Origin: JACMLD01 sp039919885
GTDB lineage: Bacteria; Bacteroidota; Bacteroidia; Chitinophagales; Chitinophagaceae
Assembly: GCA_039919885.1 (NCBI GenBank)
Contig: JBDSEV010000037.1
Coordinates: 38,333 to 102,332, forward strand
Length of the DNA: 64,000 bases
Direction of reading: 5' to 3'
Shown piece after piece: positions 53,992 through 63,098 of this stretch. The notes under the pieces are model-generated. The model was given only the letters and a program-made list of their open reading frames with translations, ran no database searches and was not told where the DNA came from. The position numbers and the translations under genes are program-made. Each line of letters starts with the position of its first letter. Position 1 is the stretch's first letter.

Positions 53992-55200
53992 TTACCAGTT
54001 GTCAAAAGTCAACCCGTAACTTTCTTCATTGAGAATGTCTTTCCAGTTCTCGATAAGTGATTTATACGCCGTTCCTACTGGCATGATCTCCCTGTTTAAA
54101 TCAAACAACCCCAATTCGTTGATGTTTCCGGCATCGTTTCTTAATGCAGAATCCCAGTCTACCTGGTGCAATAAACTATACCAGGTAAATCCTATTATGG
54201 GTATACCGTCATGCTTCAGCCGGTGCACGTTCGCCCATTGTTTAAGCAACCACTCTTTACATGCCGGCATTTTAATATTGGTTTCCGTATGCATGATGGG
54301 CAGTTTATAGCGCTTATAGTATTGGTGTGTTATGACGTAATATCCAAAAATCTCACCCGCTGCCTGGGTATGCCCGTTGGGAAACACCAGGTGTTCATTG
54401 GTTACATAATAATCGTTGCCCATTATGCATCGTGCCTTAACCTGGTTCTGGTTAAACCAATGGTACTCACCTTTTGTCATCCCATTTTTTTGCAGGTATT
54501 CGTACATCGTAACGTTGAGTGGATAGCCATAGGTAAGATCAAGCGATAGAAATCTTTTTTGGTTAAGGAATCGCGCCAGCGGTACTGCATCCGGATCCAT
54601 TGCATGAAAATATTCTGATGACTCACTCTGAATAAATGTAGCATCCGACTGTACTTTCAAAATTTCCTGCATGGCCATAATATTTGCCTGGCACAAATGT
54701 TTTAAAGCCCTTACAAAAGCCTCATCCGATTGCAATCGCTCGTTCCACCAACCATACTGAGCAGAAAACATGGCGGTAATAAAAATTTCGTTAATTGGTG
54801 TATACAATTGCAAATCGGGAAATCTGCGGGCAAAAGCCGCGGCATACTCCGCAAAATAATGCGGGAATTCGGGGTTTTGAAAATTCCCCATCCAGTCAGG
54901 GATACCGAAATGACAAAGATCCACAATCGGCGTAATGCGGAGTTCTTTTAATTTACTGAAGGTTTCATCTGCAAATGACCAGTCATACTGACCCGGTGCC
55001 AGGTGCGTTTTATAATACGGCGGCCCATACCGCAGAAATTCTATCCCAAGTTGTTTAACCAGTCCAAAATCTTTTTCCCATTGGTTATAATGATCCGTCT
55101 TCTCCAATTCATCTACGCGCTTGGTTGTACCATCCGGTAAAATGATGGTTGGATAGCTATTTTCGATTCCTGTAGAGAACATGAATTTGTTGCCTGCCAT
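53992..55200 (-). CDS. GH1-family glycoside hydrolase
   Basis: 402 residues. TIM-barrel GH1 features: FLRYGPPYYKTHLAPGQYDW, the acid/base Glu in YTPINEIF (about 137-141), and the nucleophile Glu in IMHTETNIK (about 307). It is shorter than classical beta-glucosidases (about 450) and has no signal peptide, so it is likely cytosolic. It is last in a four-gene operon with a glycosyltransferase, UDP-galactopyranose mutase and a second, fused GH1, and starts 71 bases after the latter. The likely role is trimming or remodelling a glycan made by the same operon; the exact sugar is unknown. Confidence 0.82.
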   Translation of the reverse strand: MAGNKFMFSTGIENSYPTIILPDGTTKRVDELEKTDHYNQWEKDFGLVKQLGIEFLRYGPPYYKTHLAPGQYDWSFADETFSKLKELRITPIVDLCHFGIPDWMGNFQNPEFPHYFAEYAAAFARRFPDLQLYTPINEIFITAMFSAQYGWWNERLQSDEAFVRALKHLCQANIMAMQEILKVQSDATFIQSESSEYFHAMDPDAVPLARFLNQKRFLSLDLTYGYPLNVTMYEYLQKNGMTKGEYHWFNQNQVKARCIMGNDYYVTNEHLVFPNGHTQAAGEIFGYYVITHQYYKRYKLPIMHTETNIKMPACKEWLLKQWANVHRLKHDGIPIIGFTWYSLLHQVDWDSALRNDAGNINELGLFDLNREIMPVGTAYKSLIENWKDILNEESYGLTFDNW

Positions 55201-55271
55201 TTGTCCGTGTTTAGCTTTTTGTTAGTGATTTTAAGGGCAATGCCACCGGTTCTATTGTTTTACTTCTTCAA

Positions 55272-57038
55272 TTATCGATATAATATTTTTTCTACGTTCA
55301 ACCCCTTCACAAAGTCTCCGGCCAATTTTGTTGCCCCGGTATCAGTGATTTGCCAGCACCCCTTTTCTTCATCTATTAAAAGGTCCAGTGCATAGTCAAC
55401 AAATTTGGAATAGTGCAAGGCATTATTTTCCACCAGCAACACGCCCGAATTTTCACTTTCCCTTACCATGACAGCTGAAAAATTTTCGCATGGAAGCATA
55501 ACCGATACGCGCGGTTGCTCTAAAGAAAATGCTTCAAGCTCTTCCACCACCGGCATGCAATCCATGAGCAACACGGACCAGGATTGGTATTGATTAACTA
55601 AACGACGGATATCTTTTACTGTGGCCAAAACATCTTCTGAGGCAATGCAAACGGTAAAAATGCCCCGGTTCTCACATGCTGCTATAAAGGTACTTTGTCT
55701 TGCATGTTCATCGCCAATAATTAATAAAGGACGACTATTCCGCGTTCCCCTGGCACCTGGAGAACGCGAATGCCACCAGCCATTTTTTTCAAGCAATGGG
55801 TGATGAAAACTTTTTCCGCGAGCATACTGTGTAATCATTTTTGCCAGGATAGTTGGCCGAAGTGCTCCACTGGCGGCATCAAAAATTCCGCTTTCGTAAC
55901 GATGATTCTTCTCGAGCAGCAAACTGTCCCAATCGTACGCACCCAACAGTGCCCATGCGGTAACTGCTTTCACGGGAATGCCCGCTGCATTCAAACGGCA
56001 ACTGGCTGTCCACAGTTCATGTAACCAGCGCATCTGTTCCTCACGCGTGCAGTTTAAATGGCATTCTGTAACTGCCATGGGTAACTGATAACGTTGCCAC
56101 GCTTCGGACAATAAAGTTGCAAGCCCTTCCATGCGTCCCGATCTTACAGCATCTGTATCGGCGTATCGGTGTTGATGGTTTCCGCCATGCAGGTGTTGCT
56201 CGTAGGCGGCAATATTTTCGTCGAGGTAACGTTCGGAAGTCGCATAATAATTGAAACCTATTATATCCGGGGTACAACAATGCGTAGTAAAAAAATTGAG
56301 TTCCGATTCTTTTATCCCCAGCTGTAAAAAATAGTTCCAGAAAAAATGATCTGCGGTAAATTTTCCGCAGAGCAAATCATAAGTGAGCCACCGCCGCTGG
56401 TTTTCAAATTCAGCCTGGTAGGCAAGTAAAGCAGTACTGTGGGTTTTTGCGAGATCTTCGGTTTGCACCAGCTTCGCCTGCGGATTTATTTTTCGGATGG
56501 CCTCCATACACAGTATGATAGCCTTAACCTGGTTCAGCAGCATTTTCACATAACTGAATTCGTCCTGGCGGTGCGGGTACCAAAAGCCATATAAACCGCT
56601 AAACCTCGCCGTGGTGAGTGGTTCATTAACGGGTGTATAATATTCAATCCATGGAAACCGGGTGGCCACGGTGGCGGCATACGCAGCCAGCTTTACCGGG
56701 AATTCGTCCTGCAACAAGTCAGTACCCACCGGTCCGCTCCCGTGGTGCAGCAAACCCGCAATGGGCACAATATTGCTTTTCCTTAACTCCTCCAGCTTTC
56801 CCGAAATCCATCGCCAGTTGGTTCTGCCGTCTTTACCTGGCTGATGCTGCTCCCATAAGATTGGATAACGAATTTTCTTAATACCCAGTTCAGCGAACGC
56901 CGCAATATCACCAGGTCGTTGGTAGTGCCCGGTATCAGCCAATTGGTCCCTGAAATGCTCGTCCACCCTGTTGATGGTGCATTCCAGCCCCGCCCATATT
57001 TCAGGATTGCAAAATGGATACTTTGTTTCCGTTGACAT
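55272..57038 (-). CDS. GH1-family protein with a decayed RmlD-like C-terminal domain
   Basis: 588 residues. Residues about 1-410 form a GH1 barrel: IRYPILWEQHQPGKDGRTNWRW split normally, acid/base Glu in YTPVNEPLTT (about 136), and nucleophile Glu in AVTECHLN (about 326). From about residue 434, RPLLIIGDEHARQSTFIAAC and later the segment around QYQSWSVLLMDCMP look like the first beta-alpha units of dTDP-4-dehydrorhamnose reductase-type (RmlD) domains, known as C-terminal partners of GH1 in larger proteins. Here the glycine-rich NAD motif is lost and the domain is only about 150 residues instead of about 300. It overlaps the glf gene by 38 bases. Sure of GH1; moderately sure of the decayed domain. 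Confidence 0.8.
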   Translation of the reverse strand: MSTETKYPFCNPEIWAGLECTINRVDEHFRDQLADTGHYQRPGDIAAFAELGIKKIRYPILWEQHQPGKDGRTNWRWISGKLEELRKSNIVPIAGLLHHGSGPVGTDLLQDEFPVKLAAYAATVATRFPWIEYYTPVNEPLTTARFSGLYGFWYPHRQDEFSYVKMLLNQVKAIILCMEAIRKINPQAKLVQTEDLAKTHSTALLAYQAEFENQRRWLTYDLLCGKFTADHFFWNYFLQLGIKESELNFFTTHCCTPDIIGFNYYATSERYLDENIAAYEQHLHGGNHQHRYADTDAVRSGRMEGLATLLSEAWQRYQLPMAVTECHLNCTREEQMRWLHELWTASCRLNAAGIPVKAVTAWALLGAYDWDSLLLEKNHRYESGIFDAASGALRPTILAKMITQYARGKSFHHPLLEKNGWWHSRSPGARGTRNSRPLLIIGDEHARQSTFIAACENRGIFTVCIASEDVLATVKDIRRLVNQYQSWSVLLMDCMPVVEELEAFSLEQPRVSVMLPCENFSAVMVRESENSGVLLVENNALHYSKFVDYALDLLIDEEKGCWQITDTGATKLAGDFVKGLNVEKILYR

Positions 57039-58149
57039 GGCTACTGGTTTCTTTGGCCGAAATAATTTTTTTATACAAAGTCAGCGATTGCCCTACTACC
57101 TGGTCCATGTTGTAATATTTGTATGTTGCCAGCCGACCGGTAAAATAAACATTGCTGATAGCCGAAGTGAGCAGTTGGTATCTTTTATACAACTCTGTAT
57201 TTTCCGGGCGGGGTACCGGGTAGTATGGATCGCCGTCCGCTTTCGGATATTCGTAAACAACCGATGTTTTTGCATGCTGTTGTCCCGTCAGGTATTTGAA
57301 CTCCGTAATCCTCGTATATGGTTGTTCATTGGGGTAATTGACCGTGCCTGTGGGTTGAAATACTTCTTTATTGATTGTATCAAATTTAAACTCAATAGAA
57401 CGGTAAGGCAATTTTCCGTAACAGTAGTCGAAATAATAATCCACGGGCCCGGTATAAATCATCTCTTTATATGGAATATCTTTTTCGATTTCCTTATAAT
57501 CCACATTCAGCATAATTTTAATGTTGGGGTGCGACAAGATTTTTTCAAACATCCTGGTGTACCCGTGCAGCGGCATTGCCTGGTAAGTGTCGGTAAAATA
57601 CCTGTCATCACGGTTACTGCGTGTTGGAATACGGGCTGCCACTGCGGCGTCTAGTTCCGACGGATCAAGATCCCACTGTTTCTTAGTATAATTCTTGAAA
57701 AATTTTTGATAAAGCTCCCGCCCTACTTTGCTTACCACTGCGTCTTCCGAAGTAATAATCCTGTCTTTTTTCTCCGCCTGCGCAGCAAGAAATTGTTCTA
57801 CCTCTGACGAAGAAAGACGCAACCCATATAATTTATTGATTGTATCCAGGTTGATTGGCAGCGGCACCATCATTCCATCTACACTCGCCAATACGCGGTG
57901 TTCGTAGGAACGCCAATCGGTAAACTGCCCCAGGTAATCGAATATCTCCCTGCTATTTGTATGAAAAATATGGGGCCCATATTTATGCACCAGGATGCCA
58001 TGATTATCGTAATAATCAAAGGTGTTGCCGCCAATATGCGGCCGTTTGTCTATGATTAAAACTTTTTTATTTTGCTGGGTTGCCAGGCGTTCCGCCAGCA
58101 CTGAACCTGCAAAACCTGCCCCTACAATTAAAAAATCAAACATACTCAT
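57001..58149 (-). CDS. glf: UDP-galactopyranose mutase
   Basis: 382 residues from ATG 58149 (MSMFDFLIVGAGFAGSV). The FAD site VGAGFAGSVLAERLA, the DKRPHIGGNTFDYYD motif, the substrate region YGPHIFHTN and the late FTGRLATYKYYNMDQVVGQ are all family features. It converts UDP-galactopyranose to UDP-galactofuranose using reduced FAD. It overlaps the glycosyltransferase stop by 14 bases and the next GH1 gene by 38 bases, so the cluster is tightly coupled. It indicates that galactofuranose goes into a surface glycan. Confidence 0.97.
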   Translation of the reverse strand: MSMFDFLIVGAGFAGSVLAERLATQQNKKVLIIDKRPHIGGNTFDYYDNHGILVHKYGPHIFHTNSREIFDYLGQFTDWRSYEHRVLASVDGMMVPLPINLDTINKLYGLRLSSSEVEQFLAAQAEKKDRIITSEDAVVSKVGRELYQKFFKNYTKKQWDLDPSELDAAVAARIPTRSNRDDRYFTDTYQAMPLHGYTRMFEKILSHPNIKIMLNVDYKEIEKDIPYKEMIYTGPVDYYFDYCYGKLPYRSIEFKFDTINKEVFQPTGTVNYPNEQPYTRITEFKYLTGQQHAKTSVVYEYPKADGDPYYPVPRPENTELYKRYQLLTSAISNVYFTGRLATYKYYNMDQVVGQSLTLYKKIISAKETSSHVNGNKVSILQS

Positions 58150-59272
58150 CCTCCTTTTGTTTAACACCCTCCGCGTTTTTAGCTTCCAGTGCATTCTTTA
58201 TATAAAACATCATTTTCTCAACCGTTTTGTCCCATGAATTTGCAGACAAAGAGAGATCCACGGTCTTCAGCCATTTAGCAGAGTCTGGAATATCCAGAGC
58301 ATCCTGAATAGCGGCAACAAAACCATTGGCATCTTCCGCAATATGTGCGAGACCGGTGTCTCCATAGAATTTTACCACATCAAAGATGGCCGTTGAAACC
58401 ACGGGTTTGCCGGCGGCAAGGTATTCAGGTGTTTTAGTTGGACTAATAAACCGCGTTGACTCGTTCATGGCAAATGGCATCATAGCCACGTTCCATTTGG
58501 CGATATAGAAAGGCAACTCTTTGTATGATTTCGGTCCCAGGTAATGGATATTATTGCGACGCGGCAATGTTTCCGGATCAATTTTAACCACGGGACCGAT
58601 AATCACAAAATGCCAGCCTGGCTTTTTATCAGCAATTGCTTCCAGCAAAGCAATGTCCATTCGCTCGTCCACCACACCAAAAAAACCAATGCGCGGAAAA
58701 GGAATGTGCTGTTGATCGACCGCGTCGGTTTGCAAGTTCCTGGCCTTTTCAAAATGCTTACGATCTATGCTGCTGGGGAAAAGGTAGACGTTTGGATGTT
58801 TGTCTTTTTTAGCATTGTACAGACTGTAACCGCCTGTAAACACAATGTCAGCATTGTGCAACAAATCGGCTTCTTTTTCTTTTAACGAAGCGGGTGCATT
58901 TTTGAAAGCAGCCAGTTCATCCATGCAATCATAGACCACAAGTGAGGGCGAAAATGTAGGATTAAGGCCGATGGCCATAGGTGTGTAATACCATGCAATA
59001 AATTCCCTGCATTCAAAATAATCGAGAAAATCTTTCAATAATATATTTTGTTGCTCCTCAATTTCATGTTCAGGCAAACCAGCTTTGAGATGGGGTACTA
59101 CTACCCAAACCTTATCTTCATTTTGCTGGTTATCGAGAAACGGTCTATCGGCATCAAAAATTGGTTCTTCTATATAAAATATCCGAAAATGACGGGCCAT
59201 CCTGCTCAACAGGTGCTGTGGCCGCTGGTATACAAAATTCCACCGCAGGTGGGAATAACAAATAATATCCAT
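58136..59272 (-). CDS. GT4-like glycosyltransferase
   Basis: 378 residues. N-terminal phrase ICYSHLRWNFVYQRPQHLLSRMA is typical of a group of GT4-like enzymes that accompany Glf. The C-terminal half has IGFFGVVDERMDIALLEAI and the nucleotide-sugar site PFAMNESTRFISPTKTPEYLAAGKPVV, with Glu in the expected place of the EX7E motif. It probably uses a nucleotide sugar (UDP-galactofuranose is likely because of the next gene) to build a polysaccharide or glycolipid. First gene of the operon. Confidence 0.9.
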   Translation of the reverse strand: MDIICYSHLRWNFVYQRPQHLLSRMARHFRIFYIEEPIFDADRPFLDNQQNEDKVWVVVPHLKAGLPEHEIEEQQNILLKDFLDYFECREFIAWYYTPMAIGLNPTFSPSLVVYDCMDELAAFKNAPASLKEKEADLLHNADIVFTGGYSLYNAKKDKHPNVYLFPSSIDRKHFEKARNLQTDAVDQQHIPFPRIGFFGVVDERMDIALLEAIADKKPGWHFVIIGPVVKIDPETLPRRNNIHYLGPKSYKELPFYIAKWNVAMMPFAMNESTRFISPTKTPEYLAAGKPVVSTAIFDVVKFYGDTGLAHIAEDANGFVAAIQDALDIPDSAKWLKTVDLSLSANSWDKTVEKMMFYIKNALEAKNAEGVKQKEDEYV

Positions 59273-59760
59273 TGGAAATTATTTAAAATGTGAATCAATA
59301 TTTTTTTCGGAATTTAATTACAGGCGATATAGGAGAATGTTAAAACCATGCCACTTAGCATTACCGGCCGTTGCCGTTTTGATGATCGGTTAGGCGTAGT
59401 ACTATACGACATCGCACGGCGAAAAGTAGAAACAGTTAAAGAAAAACGAGTAGAACTTTCCACAGAATTTCTGTTGTTAGATATTTTGCATTTTCCCAAG
59501 CATGTAGATTTTTTAAAAAACAATCTAAAAAAATAATTGAAGCTTTCCAGCGGGATGATAGCACTCACTGTCTTATTAAGCAGCAACAATCGACTCAGAA
59601 AATTCGATACGTCAATGAGTCTCCGGCAACAAACCCTTGCATGTAAAAAAACTTTGTTTTCGGCACACTACGCCGGTGCTATCGTTTGTAAAATATAATT
59701 TGGTGGCACCGACTTTGTATATCAAATACTACACAATCATTTTTTAAATCAAAATAATTT
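59273..59760. other. 488-base divergent region before the GT operon and the DUF892 gene
   Basis: Upstream region of both the glycosyltransferase operon (-) and the DUF892 gene (+). It contains a possible small gene (59348-59536, listed separately). No complete TTTG/TAnnTTTG promoter was found. Confidence 0.4.
59348..59536 (+). CDS. Possible 62-residue protein
   Basis: ATG 59348 begins MPLSITGRCRFDDRLGVVLY and the frame ends with a Lys/Leu-rich tail. Composition is protein-like but no family is known. A competing - strand frame (59314-59589) is less convincing. Low confidence. Confidence 0.3.
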   Translation: MPLSITGRCRFDDRLGVVLYDIARRKVETVKEKRVELSTEFLLLDILHFPKHVDFLKNNLKK

Positions 59761-60336
59761 ATGGCAACGAAAACAGCAAAGGCTGCAAAAGAGCAGCCGC
59801 AACGGCAAGCCACCGGAAAGGGCAATACGCAGCTGGAAAAGTATTTTTTGGACGCAGTAAAAGATCTCTACTGGGCAGAGAAACATCTTACCAAAGCGCT
59901 TCCTAAAATGAAGAAGGCAGCAACAACCAAGCAATTGCAGGATGCAATTGGTGATCATCTTGTGCAGACGCAGGAGCATGTGACGCGTCTTGAAAAAGTA
60001 TTCGAATTGCTGGGCAAAAAACCGCAAGCCAAAAAATGTGACGCTATGGAAGGCATTGTGAAAGAAGGTGAATCTATTGTTGAAGAAACAGAAACAGGTA
60101 GCATGACCAGGGACGTAGGTATTATTATGGCTTCCCAAAAAGTTGAGCACTACGAAATTTCTACCTACGGTGGAATGGTTCAACTGGCAAATACCCTTGG
60201 CCAGAAAGATATTGCTGGAATACTCGGTCAGACGCTGGCTGAAGAAAAGCAGACTGATCAAAACTTGTCAGAAATTGCCGAGAATAATATTAACTGGGAG
60301 GCTGAACAGGAAGGCGAAGAAGAAGAAGCGGAATAG
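59761..60336 (+). CDS. Ferritin-like DUF892 (YciE/YciF) protein
   Basis: 191 residues. A Lys/Ala-rich N-terminal tail (about 1-22) is followed by four helices. QLEKYFLDAVKDLYWAEKHLTKALP and the DHLVQTQEHVTRLEKVF pair carry the Glu and His ligands of a di-metal site, and KVEHYEISTYGGMVQLA and ILGQTLAEEKQTDQNLSEIA complete it. The acidic C-terminus (EEEEAE) is notable. YciE/F proteins are linked to general stress and iron or ferroxidase chemistry. It is followed 22 bases later by a structured repeat element. Confidence 0.94.
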   Translation: MATKTAKAAKEQPQRQATGKGNTQLEKYFLDAVKDLYWAEKHLTKALPKMKKAATTKQLQDAIGDHLVQTQEHVTRLEKVFELLGKKPQAKKCDAMEGIVKEGESIVEETETGSMTRDVGIIMASQKVEHYEISTYGGMVQLANTLGQKDIAGILGQTLAEEKQTDQNLSEIAENNINWEAEQEGEEEEAE

Positions 60337-60358
60337 TATTTTTACGGCCCAGTTTTTA

Positions 60359-60462
60359 TACTTGTAAAGACCGCTATATATAAACATCTAGTTTAATGAC
60401 AGCGGTACAGCTTAACGATGACGATGGGCTGGCTGAATGCCGGCCCATCGCCTTTACAAGTA
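60359..60462. repeat. Structured element with a three-way-junction-like inverted-repeat layout
   Basis: Outer arms TACTTGTAAAG (60359-60369) and CTTTACAAGTA (60452-60462) are perfect 11-bp inverted repeats. Inside lie two more hairpins: ACCGCT/AGCGGT (60370-60375 with 60401-60406), itself containing TAAAC/GTTTA (60381-60385 with 60391-60395), and CGATGGGC plus GGC paired with GCC and GCCCATCG (60422-60433 with 60439-60450, one T/G). No coding frame fits. It could be a small mobile element, an RNA or an elaborate terminator; no T-run follows. Confidence 0.65.
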
Positions 60463-60630
60463 GACTTGGAACCAAAAATCACTTCATGTTTCCCTGAACG
60501 GTGGTATGGCAGGATAACTATTTTCCTCTTTTACAGACATTGCAAATTAAAATCGGTTGCTTTCATTGTGAATCTCCGGGTTGGATAATGTAATACCAAA
60601 TAAAAATCTTACATTACTAAAAACTTGGTT

Positions 60631-60837
60631 ATGCTGCAACGTCCTGTAAATGCTGGCAAACTTGTCCCCCGGGAAGTGATAGAGAATATTTTCCTAAAAA
60701 AAATAATGCAGCAGTGCCCTGAAGCAACCGTTTTTGCAAAACAAATAAAATTTAACCATAGCGGTTCCTCAGCCCGTTTAGACCTCGCCTTGCTTCCGGA
60801 AAACCTGGCAAAAAAAATATCGGACCTCTTCGAATAA
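60631..60837 (+). CDS. 68-residue protein of unknown function
   Basis: Starts at ATG 60631 (MLQRPVNAGKLVPREVIENI), just after an in-frame TTG GTT. Ends AKKISDLFE. Small, soluble, alpha/beta in appearance. No family recognised. It sits between the structured element and the converging small charged gene. Confidence 0.55.
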   Translation: MLQRPVNAGKLVPREVIENIFLKKIMQQCPEATVFAKQIKFNHSGSSARLDLALLPENLAKKISDLFE

Positions 60838-60876
60838 TCGCTTTCGAATTAGTAGCCCTTCTATTGATCCTGCTGG

Positions 60877-61065
60877 TTAATCTTTTTTCTTTTCAGGCAA
60901 TGTGCCGTCTTCTTTTTTCGCCTCATCTTTTACACCTTGTACCAATGATGAAATTGGTCCTTCCATGTGGTCCTGTGGGTCAGTAGTATGCAGGGTTTCG
61001 GCATCCGGTTTTACCACGGCGTCTTTATTGTCTTTTTTTGCAGCTGCGCTTTTGTTGTCTTCCAT
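60877..61065 (-). CDS. 62-residue charged protein of unknown function
   Basis: From ATG 61065 (MEDNKSAAAKKDNKDAVV). Very rich in Lys, Asp, Glu and Ala and probably disordered; ends LPEKKKD. Such proteins often occur near stress genes in Bacteroidota. No known family. Confidence 0.5.
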   Translation of the reverse strand: MEDNKSAAAKKDNKDAVVKPDAETLHTTDPQDHMEGPISSLVQGVKDEAKKEDGTLPEKKKD

Positions 61066-61246
61066 AACGTTTATAATTTTATAAAAATAACTCAAACTTC
61101 AGGCCGGTATTGAACCGTTGGCGTACTGCCGAAACCGCAATGGCAGGTAATACATTTTTAAAATTGCGATTAGCTTCCAGCCAGGCGCTCCCTACAACGC
61201 AAGACTTCTGGCAACCACGGTGTTTGGCAGTCAACTGAAGCAGGAC

Positions 61247-61720
61247 TCAGGCTTGCAGGATGTTGACGGCTTCGTGGTTGTTTTGCTGAATGGCCAAATC
61301 CAACACAGACAATCCCCGGGCATCCAGCAGCGCTTTATCGGCGCCATGGTCTAACAATAGCCTTACCAGTTCATTACGGCCGAACATCGCAGCAAACATT
61401 AGCGCAGTGCCACCGTTGCCGTGCTGCTGGTTGATGTTCGCGCCATGTTCAAGTAACAGCTGGGCGATGGCGGGATACCCTTTGAATGCGGCACCCATTA
61501 GTGCAGTATTACCGCCTGCATCCGTTGCGTTGACGTCTGCACCATTTTCCAACAGCAATTTGGCCGCTGCATACTGGTCATTATAGCAGGCTATAATCAG
61601 CGCTGTAAAACCTTTCTCATCTTTTGTGTTCAGGTCTGCCTGTTGGCGGATTAACTCCTGCAAGACAGCAATTTCGCCTTTTCTTGCTGCCGGAATCACC
61701 AGCTGATTGATTGGTACCAT
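61247..61720 (-). CDS. Ankyrin-repeat protein
   Basis: 157 residues with four to five ankyrin repeats: GFTALIIACYNDQYAAAKLLLENGADVNA, GNTALMGAAFKGYPAIAQLLLEHGANIN, GGTALMFAAMFGRNELVRLLLDHGAD and a last partial unit (separated here by their linkers). Cytosolic, no signal. It binds partner proteins; in bacteria such short proteins often protect or inhibit neighbours. The AI-2E family permease gene precedes it by 46 bases on the same strand. Confidence 0.94.
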   Translation of the reverse strand: MVPINQLVIPAARKGEIAVLQELIRQQADLNTKDEKGFTALIIACYNDQYAAAKLLLENGADVNATDAGGNTALMGAAFKGYPAIAQLLLEHGANINQQHGNGGTALMFAAMFGRNELVRLLLDHGADKALLDARGLSVLDLAIQQNNHEAVNILQA

Positions 61721-61765
61721 TGATTAAATTTTGATATTTGTTATCGCCGTATGGCAGAAAAAATC

Positions 61766-62866
61766 CTAGCGTTCTGTTTTTGCGGCATTTTTCCTTTTCG
61801 ATTTCTTTTTTATAATTTCAGAGTCATCCCCTAGCAGTCCGCCCCAGGGTTTAAGTTCGTCCACCCGGTCAAAAATTGCTTTGAGTATGGCCAGGCCAGG
61901 TATAGAAAGAAACATACCCGATAAGCCGGCCACTGCACCGCCAATCAGCACACCAATGATACTTACCAATGCGTTGATTCTTACTTTGGAACTCACTACA
62001 TAAGGCATGATAAAATTATTATCGATAAACTGGACGGCAACCAGGATACCACCAACCCACAAAATATCTGCGAGGTTGTCTGCGGTGGTAAGCGTCACTG
62101 CCATACAAATAACTGTGGCAACAATCATCCCGATATAAGGAATCAGGTTTAGGATGGCTGATAAAACTGCCAGGAAAAAAGCGTACTGAATACCGAGCAC
62201 CAGAAACCCAGTCGCGTTCAAAGCGGTAACGATGGCCATCTCAATCATTAACCCCACCATGTAACCCTGTACAATTGTTTTGGATTCGGTGAGCACTTCC
62301 TCTACCAGCGGCTGGTGGCGTTTGGCAAATACGTCAAGCAAAAATTTATGAATCAATTTCCGGTAATAAAGGATGAGGAAAGTATAAATGGGTAACAGGA
62401 TGATGGTCACCAGGCTACTCGCCAGGCCGAGAAACATAGAACCGAGGCCACCCCCGCCGGATTGCTGGATATTCTCTTTCGCAGAAGCCACCGCAGATTG
62501 CTGGTCGCGCCGGCTGATATTAACTTCCCTGCTTATCCATTTTTGCAGGGTAGAAAGATGGTGCGTTAGTTTTTGTTTAATACCGGGCAGGTCGTCCATA
62601 AAATGTGCTACCTGCGAGGATAGAAAGTAGACAATGCCCGCAGCGCACAGTAAAGCAATCAATACAGAAAGGATCATGGCCACTACACTCGGAATTCCGC
62701 GGCGGTTCAACCAGTTTACAACCGGCAATAGCAGCATCGCCAGAACGATGGCAAAAAGAACAGGCATCAGTATGTCAGCACCGAGGTAAGCCAGCGCCAC
62801 CAGGATGGTAAGCGTAATCAGGTTAAGGCTCAACTTTGCATAAAATGGCAATGATTTTTGATCCAT
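61766..62866 (-). CDS. AI-2E family (PerM-like) transporter
   Basis: 366 residues. Typical layout: two helix pairs near the N-terminus (about 14-45 and 58-82), a cytoplasmic/periplasmic middle part (about 85-145), then helices with GLMIEMAIVTALNATGFLVLGI and the conserved LNLIPYIGMIVATVI and VQFIDNNFIMPYVVSSKV, ending with a Lys-rich tail. Family members export small molecules or ions; only some move AI-2. The substrate is unknown. Confidence 0.93.
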   Translation of the reverse strand: MDQKSLPFYAKLSLNLITLTILVALAYLGADILMPVLFAIVLAMLLLPVVNWLNRRGIPSVVAMILSVLIALLCAAGIVYFLSSQVAHFMDDLPGIKQKLTHHLSTLQKWISREVNISRRDQQSAVASAKENIQQSGGGGLGSMFLGLASSLVTIILLPIYTFLILYYRKLIHKFLLDVFAKRHQPLVEEVLTESKTIVQGYMVGLMIEMAIVTALNATGFLVLGIQYAFFLAVLSAILNLIPYIGMIVATVICMAVTLTTADNLADILWVGGILVAVQFIDNNFIMPYVVSSKVRINALVSIIGVLIGGAVAGLSGMFLSIPGLAILKAIFDRVDELKPWGGLLGDDSEIIKKKSKRKNAAKTER

Positions 62867-63098
62867 AGTAATAGATGGGGATTTTTAGTAATACCAAGAT
62901 AATCTATACAAACAATCAGCCAGCAAAATTTTTCGGCAGGATAACAATCCAGGATACAGCATTTATCGCGGCGCTGGCGAAGACGAAAAAGCTGCGACCA
63001 ATACCTTGTTTTCCGCTGCACAGACCGCCAGGCGGCATTAAACGAATCATGCCGTTGGGACTCTTATATACATGAATAACTTTTTAAAAATTACAATT

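Noticed and set aside
59314..59589. 91-codon - strand frame in the region before the DUF892 gene
   Set aside because: Ser/Arg/Phe-rich composition resembles an antisense reading; the + frame at 59348 is a better candidate.
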